Assembly (NCBI RefSeq): GCF_003938605.1
Contig: NZ_RHWX01000005.1
Coordinates: forward strand, 62,001 to 126,000
Direction of reading: 5' to 3'
Source of the DNA: Brevundimonas sp. 357
GTDB lineage: Bacteria; Pseudomonadota; Alphaproteobacteria; Caulobacterales; Caulobacteraceae
Length of the DNA stretch: 64,000 nucleotides
Positions within the stretch are counted from its first letter, which is position 1. Each line of letters starts with the position of its first letter. The position numbers and the translations under genes are program-made. Below, in pieces: positions 39,635-48,825 of this stretch. The notes below the pieces were generated by a model. The model made no database searches. It saw nothing but the letters and a program-made list of their open reading frames with translations, and was not told where the DNA came from.

Positions 39635-41575
39635 TTACGCCACACCGTCGCGGAGGCGCTTCAGGTCCGGCGCCAGGGCCTCGTCCGTCAGCATGGCGAT
39701 GGCCTCATCCACCGTGACGATGGTCTGGGCCTGCGAGCCGAAGCGGCGGATGGCGACCTTGCCTTCCTCGGCCTCCTTGCGGCCGACCACGGCGATGGCG
39801 GGCACCTTGGCGACCGAGTGTTCGCGGATCTTGTAGTTGATCTTCTCGTTGCGCAGGTCGATTTCGGTGCGCAGGCCCGCCGCCCGGAACTTGGCCAGAA
39901 CCTCCTGCGCATAGCCGTCGGCGTCGGACGTGATGGTCGCCACCACGGCCTGCGTCGGCGCCAGCCACAGCGGGAAGGCCCCGGCGTAGTTCTCGATCAT
40001 GATGCCGATGAAGCGCTCGAACGAGCCCAGGATCGCGCGGTGCAGCATGACCGGGCGGTGCTTCTGGCCGTCCTCGGCGATGTAGGTCGCATCCAGACGC
40101 TCGGGCAGGACATAGTCCAGCTGGATCGTGCCGCAGGTCCATTCGCGGCCGATGGCGTCCTTGACGATGAAATCCAGCTTGGGCGCGTAGAAGGCGCCGT
40201 CGCCCTCGGTGACGACCGGCTCGGTTCCGGCGGCGCGGGCGGCTTCCAGCATCTGGGCCTCGGCCTTGTCCCAGAATTCCTCGGTGCCGGCGCGCAGCTC
40301 GGGGCGGGTGCCCAGGCTGATGTATTTGGTCTCCATGCCCAGGTCGGCGTGGACCGAATAGGCCAGCTTGATGAACTCGGCCGTCTCCTCGACGATCTGG
40401 TCCTCGCGGCAGAAGATGTGGGCGTCGTCCTGCGTAAAGCCGCGCACGCGCATCAGGCCGTGCAGCGAGCCCGACGGCTCATAGCGGTGACAGGCGCCGA
40501 ACTCGGCCATGCGCAGCGGCAGTTCGCGATAGGACCGCTGGCCCTGATCGAAGATCTGCACGTGGCCGGGGCAGTTCATCGGCTTGAGGCTGAGCGTCTC
40601 GCCCTCGACCGTTTCGCAGACGAACATGTTGGCGCGGTACTTGTCCCAGTGGCCCGAGGCTTCCCAGAATTTGCGGTCCAGCACCTGCGGCGTCTTGACC
40701 TCGACATAGCCCGCGGCGTCCAGACGGCGGCGCATATAGGCCTCCAGCACGCGCCACAGCACCCAGCCCTTGGGGTGCCAGAAGACCATGCCCCGGCCCT
40801 CTTCCTGCATGTGGAAGAGCTCCATGGCGCGGCCCAGCTTGCGGTGGTCGCGCTTCTCGGCCTCCTCGATACGCAGCAGATAGGCGTCCAGATCCTCCTT
40901 GGTCGCCCAGGCCGTGCCGTAGATCCGTTGCAGCTGGGCGCGGTTGGAATCGCCGCGCCAATAGGCGCCCGCCAGCTTGGTCAGCTTGAAGGCCTTGCCC
41001 ACGAACTTGGTCGTCGGGAAGTGCGGTCCCCGGCACAGGTCGGCCCATTCGCCCTGCTTGTAGACGGTGATCGTTTCCGTCTCGGGCAGGTCGCGGATCA
41101 GTTCGGCCTTATATTCCTCGCCGATCTTTTCGAAGTGGGCGATGGCCTCGTCGCGGTTCCAGACCTGACGCTCCAGCGGCGCGCCCCGGTCGATGATCTC
41201 GGCCATCTTCTTCTCGATCTTCGGGAAATCGTCGGTCGAGAAGGGCTCGTCGCGAGCGAAGTCGTAATAGAAGCCGTCCTCGATGGCCGGGCCGATCGTG
41301 ACCTGGGTGCCGGGGAACAACTCCTGCACCGCCTGGGCTAGCACGTGGGCGGCGTCGTGGCGGATGGTCTCCAGCGCCTCGGGATCGTCGCGCATCAGCA
41401 GGCGGAAGTCGCCGTTCCCGTCGATGACGCGGTCCAGGTCGCGCTGCTCGCCGTTCCAGACGACCAGGGCCGCCTTCTTGGCCAGCGAGGGCGAGATGGC
41501 GGCGGCCACGTCGCGGCCCGTCGAGCCGGCCGGATACTGACGCACGGCGCCGTCGGGGAATTTCAGTTCGATCAT
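39635..41575 (-). CDS. thrS: Threonyl-tRNA synthetase
   Basis: This class II synthetase charges tRNA-Thr. The 646-residue length is normal. Domains in order are TGS ([20 protein letters not shown]), the editing/SAD domain with [11 protein letters not shown] and RCHHFP-like elements ([11 protein letters not shown]), the catalytic core with [12 protein letters not shown] (zinc ligand Cys, His), [20 protein letters not shown] and the anticodon-binding domain at the C-terminus ([20 protein letters not shown]). It is upstream of yidD and their ends overlap by 4 nt. Confidence 0.98.
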   Translation of the reverse strand: MIELKFPDGAVRQYPAGSTGRDVAAAISPSLAKKAALVVWNGEQRDLDRVIDGNGDFRLLMRDDPEALETIRHDAAHVLAQAVQELFPGTQVTIGPAIEDGFYYDFARDEPFSTDDFPKIEKKMAEIIDRGAPLERQVWNRDEAIAHFEKIGEEYKAELIRDLPETETITVYKQGEWADLCRGPHFPTTKFVGKAFKLTKLAGAYWRGDSNRAQLQRIYGTAWATKEDLDAYLLRIEEAEKRDHRKLGRAMELFHMQEEGRGMVFWHPKGWVLWRVLEAYMRRRLDAAGYVEVKTPQVLDRKFWEASGHWDKYRANMFVCETVEGETLSLKPMNCPGHVQIFDQGQRSYRELPLRMAEFGACHRYEPSGSLHGLMRVRGFTQDDAHIFCREDQIVEETAEFIKLAYSVHADLGMETKYISLGTRPELRAGTEEFWDKAEAQMLEAARAAGTEPVVTEGDGAFYAPKLDFIVKDAIGREWTCGTIQLDYVLPERLDATYIAEDGQKHRPVMLHRAILGSFERFIGIMIENYAGAFPLWLAPTQAVVATITSDADGYAQEVLAKFRAAGLRTEIDLRNEKINYKIREHSVAKVPAIAVVGRKEAEEGKVAIRRFGSQAQTIVTVDEAIAMLTDEALAPDLKRLRDGVA

Positions 41576-41874
41576 GACGGACGTTCTTTTTCGGTCTTGG
41601 CGGGCGGGACGGGATCATAGCCCGAACCGCCGAAGGGATGGCATTTACAGAGGCGCCGCACGGTGAGCCATCCCCCCCGAACCGGACCGTGTTGGATCAA
41701 GGCGTCGCGCCCATAATCCGAACAGGTCGGCATGAACCGGCACTGTTGGCCGATCAGGGGGGACAGCGTCAGCTTATAGCCCCGATGGGCCGCGCGGACG
41801 CTGCGTTCGTAGAGAGACATCGGTCCCTTCGCCGGGGGCTCTGTTTCGGGTTCGTCGCGCTTATCCCTCTTCAC
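41572..41874 (-). CDS. yidD: Membrane protein insertion efficiency factor
   Basis: YidD assists YidC-mediated insertion. The 100-residue product has the family motifs [40 protein letters not shown] and [17 protein letters not shown], including the three conserved cysteines. A 20-residue charged N-terminal extension precedes them, including [15 protein letters not shown]. It is upstream of thrS on the minus strand, overlapping by 4 nt. This differs from the classical rnpA-yidD-yidC order. Confidence 0.95.
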   Translation of the reverse strand: MKRDKRDEPETEPPAKGPMSLYERSVRAAHRGYKLTLSPLIGQQCRFMPTCSDYGRDALIQHGPVRGGWLTVRRLCKCHPFGGSGYDPVPPAKTEKERPS

Positions 41875-41900
41875 AGCAGGGGGATCAACCGACGCGCCGT

Positions 41901-42371
41901 TCAGGCCGCGCCGGCGAGGCGAGTTCGCGTATCGGTGTGGTGTTTGGCCAACGCCTGCCGCACCGCTTCCAGCGTCGCCTCCAGCGCCACCAGGGTCGAG
42001 GCGTGGCGGGCGGGATAGTCGGCGACCTGCTTCAGGACGCGCAAGGCCTCGAAGCGGCCCTCGGGACCGTCGCCGCCGGATTTCAGCATGGCCGACATGG
42101 CGTCGCGCGCGGCCTCGATCTCCTGAACCGAGGCGCCGAGGACGTTCTCCCCGACCACGCCCGCCGCCGCCTGGCCCAGGGCGCAGGCCTTGACCGTCTG
42201 GGCGAAATCGCTGACGCGGCCGTCGGCGTCCAGCGCCACGTCAACGATGGCCTTGGAGCCGCACAGCTTGGCCACCCGCTCGGCCGAGCCTTCGGGCGCA
42301 GGCAGGCGCCCGCTGTGCGGCAGGTTGGCCGCCAGCGACAGAATGCGCGCGCTGTAGAGGTCGTCGATCAC
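41901..42371 (-). CDS. Iron-sulphur cluster assembly scaffold protein (IscU/NifU-N-like)
   Basis: The 156-residue product starts at GTG ([20 protein letters not shown]). It contains two of the three scaffold cysteines of Isc[14 protein letters not shown] and [13 protein letters not shown]. The third position reads [13 protein letters not shown], with serine where IscU has cysteine. This divergent subgroup is common in alphaproteobacteria next to folE or yidD. It may carry clusters transiently or act in another sulphur-linked step. It is upstream of yidD on the same strand. Confidence 0.85.
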   Translation of the reverse strand: MIDDLYSARILSLAANLPHSGRLPAPEGSAERVAKLCGSKAIVDVALDADGRVSDFAQTVKACALGQAAAGVVGENVLGASVQEIEAARDAMSAMLKSGGDGPEGRFEALRVLKQVADYPARHASTLVALEATLEAVRQALAKHHTDTRTRLAGAA

Positions 42372-42450
42372 GGGGTGAAGATAGGCGTTTGCGGGCGGAA
42401 GGTGAAGAGACGCAAGGCTTCTCCCTCAGTCGCGTGGGCCTTGCTCTACC

Positions 42451-42489
42451 CCGCCGTCATCCTCGGGCTTGACCCGAGGATGACGGCGG
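42451..42489. repeat. Single family A hairpin, perfect
   Basis: A perfect 17-bp stem CCGCCGTCATCCTCGGG with loop CTTGA lies between the scaffold and TPR genes. It extends two bases further than the copy at 6689. Confidence 0.88.
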
Positions 42490-42507
42490 TATTTGAGCGG
42501 GGTGAAC

Positions 42508-43332
42508 CTACCCGTCCTGCAACGACGACCACGTCCGCGCGGTCGGCGACGCCTCAGTGAGGGCGGGGGCGACGGCGGGAGAGGGCGCCTGACCCGGCTG
42601 CATCCGCGCGGCCAGCCAGCGCAGGTTCTGGTCCGCCGCCTCGGGCGGCAGGTCGCGGCGCAGGATGGCCTCGGCCTCGGCGGTCTTGCCCTGCAGGCCC
42701 AGCGCAAGGGCCAGGTTCTGGCGCACCTGCAGACTGGCGCCCGGCTGGGCGGCGGCGCGGCGCAGCAGAATTTCGGCGGACGGGGCGTCGCCCTCGCCGA
42801 TGCGGGCGATGGCGGCGTTGGTCAGGACGTCGGCGTTGTCGGGCGACAGACGCAGGGCCTCGTTCCAGGTGGCGCGGGCGTCGTCGGGGCGGCGCACCTG
42901 CTGATAGGCCACGCCCAGCAGCGACAGGGGCCGCCAGTCGCGCGGCGCGGCCGCCTTGGCCTGTTCCAGCGCGGCGATGCCGTAGAAGGCCTGGCCGCGC
43001 GCGATGTGGGCGCGGCCGACCTCCAGCATGGCCTCGACGTTGGCGGGCTGGACGACCAGCACGCCCTGCGCCGTCTCGGCCGCCTGATCGAACTGGCCCA
43101 GTTCGCGCAGGGCCTGGGCCAGCTTGACCCCGGCGACCGGGTCCATCGGATTGAGCTGCTGCTCCTGGGTCCAGAAGACCGAGCGGCTGAGGGCGTCGGC
43201 CCGGTCATAGCCCGCGCGCGTCGCGGCGTCGGCAGGGGCGCGCGCTGCGGGCGCGGTCTGGCTCAGGGCCGGGGCGGCGAGGGTCAGAAGCGTCAGGCTG
43301 ACGGTTGCGGCGAGGGCGGCGTTGCGCGACAT
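42508..43332 (-). CDS. Exported tetratricopeptide repeat protein
   Basis: The 274-residue product has a signal peptide ending APALSQ and then about four to five TPR units with the 34-residue spacing. Examples are PVAGVKLAQALRELGQFDQA, VEAMLEVGRAHIARGQAFYG, WRPLSLLGVAYQQVRRPDDA and ADVLTNAAIARIGEGDAPSA. It resembles TadD-type lipoproteins in repeat content but lacks a lipobox. TPR proteins act as protein-interaction scaffolds; the partner is unknown. It is divergent from the aminopeptidase gene. Confidence 0.88.
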   Translation of the reverse strand: MSRNAALAATVSLTLLTLAAPALSQTAPAARAPADAATRAGYDRADALSRSVFWTQEQQLNPMDPVAGVKLAQALRELGQFDQAAETAQGVLVVQPANVEAMLEVGRAHIARGQAFYGIAALEQAKAAAPRDWRPLSLLGVAYQQVRRPDDARATWNEALRLSPDNADVLTNAAIARIGEGDAPSAEILLRRAAAQPGASLQVRQNLALALGLQGKTAEAEAILRRDLPPEAADQNLRWLAARMQPGQAPSPAVAPALTEASPTARTWSSLQDG

Positions 43333-43421
43333 GGAAGGGGTCCGTGGCGGTTCAGCCTGTAGGGTCGCGCCGACGGGTCAAGGTTTGGTTAATCGGCGTT
43401 AAGCGTCGGAAAGGTCGCCCC

Positions 43422-44804
43422 ATGTCCCATCAGTCCGATCTGCTGATCGCCGCCGCCGAGGCCGCGCGCCCGGTCCGCATCGTCAAGGCGGGGGCGGCGC
43501 TGGAGGGACGCATCGCCGCCTGGGCCGAGGCCAACGGCTTCACCGGCAAGGCGGGCCAGCTGCTGGTGGTCCCCGGCGCCGACGGCGCGCCGGAGCTGGC
43601 CCTGTTCGGGGCGGGCGAAGCCTTTGATCCCATGACGACGCGCGGCCTGCCGACGCGCCTGCCTGCGGGCGACTGGCGGCTGGAGGGCGTCGAGGGCGAG
43701 GCGGCGCATTCGGCGGCCCTGGCCTTCGCGCTGGGGGGCTATCTGTTCGACCGCTACAAGGCCCGGCCCGAGCGTGGCCGGGCGCGTCTGGTCGCGCCGG
43801 ACGGCCTCGACCTGACGGCGACGCTGAACATCGCCGCCGCCTGCGCCCTGACGCGCGAGATGGTGGACACCCCCGCCGCTGACATGGGGCCGCTGCAGCT
43901 TGAGACCATTGCGCGCGAGATCGCCGAGGGCGCGGGCGCGAGCCTGACCGTCACCACCGGCGACGCCCTGCTGGAAGACAACTATCCGGCCGTCCACGCC
44001 GTCGGCCGCGCCGCCGCCCCGCACCGCGCGCCGCGCGTGCTGGAGATCGGCTGGAATCTGGACAAGGCGGACCGTCCGCTGGTGGCCCTGGTCGGCAAGG
44101 GGGTGGTGTTCGACACCGGCGGTCTGGACCTCAAGGGCGCCGCCGGGATGCGCAACATGAAGAAGGACATGGGCGGCGCCGCCCACGCCCTGGCGCTGGG
44201 CCGGCTGATCATGCAGGCGGATCTGCCGGTGCGGCTGGTGGTTCTGGTCGCGGCGGTCGAGAACGCGGTGTCGGCCGACGCCTTCCGGCCGGGCGACATC
44301 CTGAACAGCCGCAAGGGCCTGACCATAGAGATCGGCAACACCGACGCCGAGGGGCGGCTGATCCTGGCCGACGTCCTGACGCGGGCGGGCGAGCATCAGC
44401 CGGACCTGACGCTGGATTTCGCCACCTTGACCGGCGCGGCGCGCATCGCGCTGGGGCCGGAGCTGCCGCCGCTCTACACCGACGACGACGCCCTGGCAGA
44501 GGGCGTGCTGGGCGCGGGCCGGGCGGTTGGCGACCCTGTGTGGCGGATGCCGTTGTGGGCGGGCTATCGCGCCTCGCTGGACAGCGAGATCGCCGATGTG
44601 CGCAACGATTCGGCCGCCTGGGCCCAGGCCGGGTCGGTGACGGCGGCCCTGTTCCTGCAGAAGTTCGCCCCGACGAGCGGCAGCTGGGCGCACATGGACG
44701 TCTTCGCCTGGAATCCGCGCGCCCGGCCCGGCTGGCCCGAAGGCGGCGAGGCCCAGGCCATCCGCGCCTGCTTCCGCTACCTCAGCGACAAATTCGCCAA
44801 ATAG
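43422..44804 (+). CDS. Leucyl aminopeptidase family protein (M17)
   Basis: This dizinc or dimanganese exopeptidase has 460 residues from the ATG at 43422. The M17 signatures are complete: LVGKGVVFDTGGLDLKGAAG with the metal-binding Asp and Lys, MRNMKKDMGGAAHALALGRL, and NTDAEGRLILADVLTRA with the catalytic Arg. The N-terminal domain is shorter and divergent compared with PepA. It is followed after 53 nt by an NlpC/P60 peptidase; this pair is conserved in alphaproteobacteria and suggests a role in peptide or murein-peptide recycling. Confidence 0.94.
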   Translation: MSHQSDLLIAAAEAARPVRIVKAGAALEGRIAAWAEANGFTGKAGQLLVVPGADGAPELALFGAGEAFDPMTTRGLPTRLPAGDWRLEGVEGEAAHSAALAFALGGYLFDRYKARPERGRARLVAPDGLDLTATLNIAAACALTREMVDTPAADMGPLQLETIAREIAEGAGASLTVTTGDALLEDNYPAVHAVGRAAAPHRAPRVLEIGWNLDKADRPLVALVGKGVVFDTGGLDLKGAAGMRNMKKDMGGAAHALALGRLIMQADLPVRLVVLVAAVENAVSADAFRPGDILNSRKGLTIEIGNTDAEGRLILADVLTRAGEHQPDLTLDFATLTGAARIALGPELPPLYTDDDALAEGVLGAGRAVGDPVWRMPLWAGYRASLDSEIADVRNDSAAWAQAGSVTAALFLQKFAPTSGSWAHMDVFAWNPRARPGWPEGGEAQAIRACFRYLSDKFAK

Positions 44805-44857
44805 CCAAGGCTGTTAACGCCCCCTTCGGGATCGGCGCCTAGGGTGGGCGGCTCGAA

Positions 44858-45700
44858 TTGTCCGAGCCGTCTAGAGACCGCCGCTTGACCGATGTCCTGG
44901 CCCTGCTGCCGCCTGGCGCGCCCCTGATCCTGCGGGACGGGGATCGCGTGGTGCTGGCCGAACAGGCGCTGGAAGGCCTGATGCGGGCCGAGGCCTATCG
45001 CCGGACCGATCCCGCTCACTGTCGTCTGCCGGTCGCCGACATCGTCGCCGACGATGGTCAGCGCATCGACCAGCTGCTGTTCGGCGAGGCCTTCGACGTG
45101 CTGGAGCGCCGGCAGGCCAAGAAGGGCGAGATGCGCGCCTGGGGCCGGGCGCGTCGCGACGGCGTGGTCGGCTGGGTCTCGCTGGAGGCCCTGGCGCCCG
45201 GCGCGCCCCTGGCGACGCGCCGCGTCGCCTCCGTTTCCGCCGCCCTGCCGCTGAACGCCCTGGTCGGCGACGATGCTCAAGGCCTTGCTGAGTCTGACCT
45301 TCAGTCCGTCGGCGCGTTCGAGCGTGACCTGGTCGCCGTGGCCGAGCGCCTGCTGGGCCGTCCGCACGCTCTGGGCGCCCGGTCTTCGCTGGAGACCGAC
45401 TGCTCTGGCTTGGTGCAGCAGGCCTTGCTGGCCTGCGGCCTGCCGGGGCCCCGCCGAGCGGAAGAGCAGGCCCGTCTGGGGCGCGCCGTGACGCGCGCGG
45501 ACGCCCAGCGCGGCGACCTGGCGATCTGGTTGTCGTCGGCCGAGGGCGACTGGACCGGCCATTCGGCCCTGATGATCGACGCCGAGCGCATCATCCATTC
45601 GACGCGCGCGCGCGGCGGCGTGGTGGTCGAGGCCCTGGCCGAGGTCGAGGCCCGCCTGACCGCCGACGGCTTCGCCTCCGCGATCTTCCGTCGGGTCTGA
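44858..45700 (+). CDS. NlpC/P60 family cell-wall peptidase (C40)
   Basis: The 280-residue product starts at TTG (SEPSRDRRLTDVLALLP); a TTG at 44885 is an alternative. An N-terminal SH3-like region (GEAFDVLERRQAKKGEMRAW to DGVVGWVSLEAL) precedes the papain-like domain with catalytic Cys in ETDCSGLVQQALLACG, His in DWTGHSALMID and a third polar residue in IIHST. No signal peptide is seen, so it may act on murein peptides in the cytoplasm, consistent with the adjacent aminopeptidase. Confidence 0.92.
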   Translation: MSEPSRDRRLTDVLALLPPGAPLILRDGDRVVLAEQALEGLMRAEAYRRTDPAHCRLPVADIVADDGQRIDQLLFGEAFDVLERRQAKKGEMRAWGRARRDGVVGWVSLEALAPGAPLATRRVASVSAALPLNALVGDDAQGLAESDLQSVGAFERDLVAVAERLLGRPHALGARSSLETDCSGLVQQALLACGLPGPRRAEEQARLGRAVTRADAQRGDLAIWLSSAEGDWTGHSALMIDAERIIHSTRARGGVVVEALAEVEARLTADGFASAIFRRV

Positions 45701-45727
45701 AACCCTAAAGCCTGATCCTGAAACGAA

Positions 45728-45753
45728 GAAAGGCGACCCGAAGGCCGCCTTTC
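45728..45753 (+). terminator. Hairpin after NlpC/P60 gene
   Basis: GAAAGGCG paired with CGCCTTTC around a 10-nt loop lies between the convergent peptidase and cytochrome genes. The 3' side ends TTTCC, so it is a weak terminator on the plus strand. Confidence 0.6.
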
Positions 45754-45778
45754 CGTCGTCTGTCGTGTCCGCTCGCCC

Positions 45779-46486
45779 TTAGGCTTTCGGAGCCGGAGGC
45801 GTCGCCTGGGTCGCGGGGGCGTCGGCGGCGGGCGCCTCGGCCGGAGCGGCGCCGGCTTCCGTCGCGGCGGCGCCTTCAGCAGCCGGAGCTTCGCCTTCAG
45901 CAGCGGCCGGAGCGGCGGCGCCCGGCTGACGGGCGGGGTCCGGCGCCGGGATGGCGAAACCGGCCGAGCCTTGCGAGCGCAGCCAGGCGATCAGGTTGAT
46001 GCGGGTCTTCTCGTCGCGGATGCCGGCGAAGGACATCTTGGTGCCCGGCACATAGCGGCCCGGCGCGTTGATGAAGTGATCCAGCTCGTCATAGTTCCAG
46101 GTCGGGGCCTCGGCCTTGTGCTTGGCCATGGCGTCCGAATAGGCGAAGCCCGCGCGGTGCATGGCGGGGCCGCCGACCACGCCGAACAGGTTCGGACCGA
46201 TGCCGTCGGCGCCGCCCGAGTTGACGGTGTGGCAGGCCTGGCAGCGCGCGAAGGCGGCTTCGCCGGCGGCCAGGTCGGCGGTCGGCAGGACCGTGCCCCA
46301 GTCGATCGGCAGGGCGGCTTCGGCCGCGCCCGCAGCCGCTTCATCCGGCGCGTCGACGAAGTAGCCCATCTTCTCGGGCTGCTTGGTGTGGTAGACCATG
46401 CCCGAAACCTGCTGGACCACCAGGATCGCAAAGGCGGTGCCCAGGCACGCGCCCATAATCTTGTTCCACTTCAGATCGCCGCTCAT
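45779..46486 (-). CDS. Membrane-anchored cytochrome c (CycM/c552-like)
   Basis: The 235-residue product from the ATG at 46486 has an uncleaved N-terminal anchor (MGACLGTAFAILVVQQVSGM), then a class I cytochrome c domain with the haem motif CQACH (82-86) in AFARCQACHTVNSGG and an axial Met in GTKMSFAGIRDE. The tail after residue 180 is a low-complexity Pro/Ala/Glu extension. Similar proteins pass electrons between the bc1 complex and terminal oxidase in alphaproteobacteria. It is divergent from kdsB. Confidence 0.93.
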   Translation of the reverse strand: MSGDLKWNKIMGACLGTAFAILVVQQVSGMVYHTKQPEKMGYFVDAPDEAAAGAAEAALPIDWGTVLPTADLAAGEAAFARCQACHTVNSGGADGIGPNLFGVVGGPAMHRAGFAYSDAMAKHKAEAPTWNYDELDHFINAPGRYVPGTKMSFAGIRDEKTRINLIAWLRSQGSAGFAIPAPDPARQPGAAAPAAAEGEAPAAEGAAATEAGAAPAEAPAADAPATQATPPAPKA

Positions 46487-46634
46487 TCCGCGTCGTCGCA
46501 TCCCGTCTCTAGGTGAGCCCCCCGACCGCGAAGCGGCGTTCAGGCGTATTCTTGCGTGGGCGTCTCTTACACGCTAGCGCGACCTTCGCAACCGGCCCGG
46601 ACGCTTCCGGGCGCTTTCAAGGCGCTGGGCGACC

Positions 46635-47357
46635 ATGAATCCGCTGATAATGATACCCGCTCGCATGGCGGCCACCCGTCTGCCCGGCAAACCCCTGGCG
46701 GACATCGGCGGCAAGCCGATGATCGTGCGGGCGTGGCAGCAGGCCATGGCCTCGGGTTTCCGCGTCGCCGTGGCGGCGGGCGATCCGGAGATCGTCGCGG
46801 CGGTGCAGGCGGCGGGCGGGGAGGCGGTGCTGACCGATCCCCACCTGCCCAGCGGCTCGGACCGCATCCTGGCGGCGGCCCAGGCGGTCGATCCCGACGG
46901 CGCCCATGAGGTGGTCATCAACATCCAGGGCGACATGCCGTTCGCCTCGCCGGACCTGGCGAAAGCCTGCGCCGAGTTGCTGGCGCGCGAATCAGCCTGC
47001 GACGTCGCCACCCTGGTCGCGACCGAGGCGGACGTCTCGGACCGGGCCAATCCCGATGTGGTCAAGGCGGTGCTGGCCCTGGCGGACGGCGGGACGAGCG
47101 GCCGGGCCCTCTACTTCACCCGCTCGACCCTGTACGGCGACGGTCCCGTCTGGCGCCATGTCGGCATCTACGGCTATCGCCGTGAAGCCCTGGCCCGCTT
47201 CTGCGCCGCCCCGCCGTCGCCGTTGGAGAAGCGCGAAAAGCTGGAGCAGCTGCGCGCCCTGGAGATGGGCCTGCAGATCTGGGCCTCGGTGATCGATGAA
47301 GCGCCGCTGTCGGTGGACAATTCAGCCGACCTTGAGGCGGCGCGCGCGCTGGCGTGA
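46635..47357 (+). CDS. kdsB: 3-deoxy-manno-octulosonate cytidylyltransferase
   Basis: This enzyme activates KDO as CMP-KDO for lipopolysaccharide core assembly. The 240-residue product starts MNPLIMIPARMAATRLPGKP, the classic KdsB opening with nucleotide-binding Arg and Lys. It has VLTDPHLPSGSDRILAAA, VINIQGDMPFASPDL, HVGIYGYRREAL and LEKREKLEQLRALEMG. All family signatures are present. It stands alone between divergent and convergent genes. Confidence 0.97.
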   Translation: MNPLIMIPARMAATRLPGKPLADIGGKPMIVRAWQQAMASGFRVAVAAGDPEIVAAVQAAGGEAVLTDPHLPSGSDRILAAAQAVDPDGAHEVVINIQGDMPFASPDLAKACAELLARESACDVATLVATEADVSDRANPDVVKAVLALADGGTSGRALYFTRSTLYGDGPVWRHVGIYGYRREALARFCAAPPSPLEKREKLEQLRALEMGLQIWASVIDEAPLSVDNSADLEAARALA

Positions 47358-47389
47358 CGCTCTTCCTTCTCCCACAAGGGGAGAAGGCT

Positions 47390-48307
47390 TTATTCCGCCG
47401 CCCAGCTTTCCAGCAGCCGCCGCGCGATGGCGTAGGGCGGCGGAGGTTGGATGGTCGGGTGCGTCTCGTCCAGCACGGCGCGCGCTTCGCTGCGTGTCAA
47501 CCAGGCGACGGCCTCCAACTCGGTCTGGTCGGGGGCGGCTTCGTCGGTCGTGACCTCGGCGATCAGGCCGATCATCAGCTGGGCCGGGAAGGGCCAGGGC
47601 TGGCTGGAGTGGTAGCGCACGTCCGACACCGTCAGACCCGCTTCCTCCATCACCTCGCGGGCGCAGGCTTCCTCGATTGCCTCGCCCGGCTCCATGAAGC
47701 CCGCCAGCGCCGACATGCGACCGGCGGGCCAGGCGGCCTGACGGCCCAGCAGGCAGCGCGGCTCGGCTCCGCCCTTATAGACCGGCAGCATGATGACGAC
47801 CGGATCGACGCGCGGAAAATGCTCGGTCCCGCAAGCCGGACAGACGCGCTTCCACCCGCCGGACGCCTGGTCCGACGCCTTGCCGCAGGCGGCGCAGAAG
47901 CCGTGACGGCGGCGCCAGTCGAACAGGCTCTTGGCCGTGGCGGCGATGCCGGCGTCGGCTTCGGGCAGGACGACCGCCGCCTCGCGCATCTCGACAAAAC
48001 GGCCCAGGCCTCCGGCGGGACCGCTGGTCGGGTCGATGGAGCCCTCGAACTCGGCGGCGAAGACCGGCGCGCCCTTCCACAGCCCCAGAAACACATCACG
48101 ATCGCGCGCCAGATCGCGCGCATGGCCCAGCGACAGCCAGACCAGCCGCTCGGCGCCCTCATGGGTCTCGATCAGCGGCCGCCCCTCCCACAGGATCATG
48201 GCCAGGGCTTCGGGGTTGGCCTCCTGCTCGGCCAGCCAGGCGGCGTCGTTGCGAAGGTCGCCGGAGCGGTCGAGCGGATTGCCGGAAAAGACGTTGCGAT
48301 GGGACAT
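47390..48307 (-). CDS. nudC: NAD+ diphosphatase / NAD decapping hydrolase (Nudix)
   Basis: This Zn-ribbon Nudix hydrolase cleaves NAD(H) or NAD-capped RNA. The 305-residue product has an N-terminal domain, four zinc cysteines (FCAACGK and RVCPACG), the Nudix box GFMEPGEAIEEACAREVMEE followed by AGL, and the diagnostic SQPWPFPAQLM motif. Length is normal for the longer NudC subgroup. It converges with kdsB and is divergent from the SRP RNA. Confidence 0.96.
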   Translation of the reverse strand: MSHRNVFSGNPLDRSGDLRNDAAWLAEQEANPEALAMILWEGRPLIETHEGAERLVWLSLGHARDLARDRDVFLGLWKGAPVFAAEFEGSIDPTSGPAGGLGRFVEMREAAVVLPEADAGIAATAKSLFDWRRRHGFCAACGKASDQASGGWKRVCPACGTEHFPRVDPVVIMLPVYKGGAEPRCLLGRQAAWPAGRMSALAGFMEPGEAIEEACAREVMEEAGLTVSDVRYHSSQPWPFPAQLMIGLIAEVTTDEAAPDQTELEAVAWLTRSEARAVLDETHPTIQPPPPYAIARRLLESWAAE

Positions 48308-48345
48308 GACGCTTCATAGCCTTGAGCGCGCGTGCAGGGGAGGGC

Positions 48346-48374
48346 TTGATTCCCGCGCCGTCCGCCGTCATATC
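48346..48374 (+). promoter_or_regulatory. Promoter of SRP RNA gene
   Basis: TTGATT and CATATC are separated by exactly 17 nt. They are placed so that transcription would begin about 7 nt downstream, at the first base of the RNA helix. Confidence 0.6.
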
Positions 48375-48378
48375 CCCT

Positions 48379-48474
48379 CTCGGAGATCGCGGGCGAAGGC
48401 TTCGCCAACCTGGTCAGGGCCGGAAGGCAGCAGCCACAACGAATTCCCCTTCGGGTCGCGGTCTCCACCTTTCC
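48379..48474 (+). ncRNA. ffs: Small signal recognition particle RNA (4.5S type)
   Basis: This is the RNA core of the bacterial SRP. The conserved apical region AACCTGGTCAGGGCCGGAAG then GCAGCAGCCACAACG carries the GGAA tetraloop and the asymmetric loop bound by Ffh. Flanking sequences pair: GGAGA with TCTCC, CGCG with CGCG, CGAAGG with CCTTCG. TTTTTT after the RNA serves as a terminator tract. It lies upstream of DUF3597 and the dnaX-ybaB-recR block, an order also seen in other bacteria. Confidence 0.95.
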
Positions 48475-48485
48475 TGATTTTTTAG

Positions 48486-48573
48486 TGCGCTATCGTCGAT
48501 CACGCGGTGATCGACTGCTTGAGCGCGTTTATGCGCTATCGCTCGTGACGCGGTCACGAGCTGCTTGAGCGCG
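48486..48573. repeat. Tandem hairpin pair with compensated stems
   Basis: Two units repeat at a 46-bp interval. Both have the same 10-nt left flank TGCGCTATCG, the same loop GCG and the same 13-nt right flank CTGCTTGAGCGCG. The 8-bp stems differ: TCGATCAC/GTGATCGA (48496-48514) against CTCGTGAC/GTCACGAG (48542-48560). Both are perfectly paired. Confidence 0.9.
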
Positions 48574-48607
48574 CCGTCCCCTACATCTCCACCGCACCCG
48601 CATCTCC

Positions 48608-48717
48608 GCCGTCATCCTCGGGCTTGACCCGAGGATCGAGTTAAACGGCGTGCTCTGTCTTGCCGATGCCCCGCAGACAGATGGCCCGATCCTCGGGTCA
48701 AGCCCGAGGATGACGGC
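48608..48717. repeat. Palindromic doublet, family A copy 3
   Basis: The 31-nt arms 48608-48638 and 48687-48717 are exact reverse complements. The 48-nt spacer contains CCCCGCAGACAGATGGCC, aligning with the spacer of the copy at 5.5 kb. Confidence 0.88.
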
Positions 48718-48825
48718 GAGGGAGGGGCGAACGGCGGCGTGGAAGGCCCATCGCGCAAGCTTCACGGAACCGGGCCGCGCCTCATTCGCTGAAAGGGCTT
48801 CGATCCCCTCATCAGGAGCAGGCGA

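Larger units (their letters stand above)
48475..48825. other. Intergenic region with tandem hairpins and repeat doublet
   Basis: This gap of about 350 bases has no gene. It holds two tandem hairpin units (48486-48573), a family A doublet (48608-48717) and then about 100 bases with the ATCAGGAGCAGG ribosome-binding region of the DUF3597 gene. Confidence 0.75.

Noticed and set aside
43385-43400. CtrA-type site GTTAATCGGCGTTAAG upstream of the aminopeptidase gene
   Set aside because: The spacer between TTAA halves is 6 nt, not 7, and the match is only partial.
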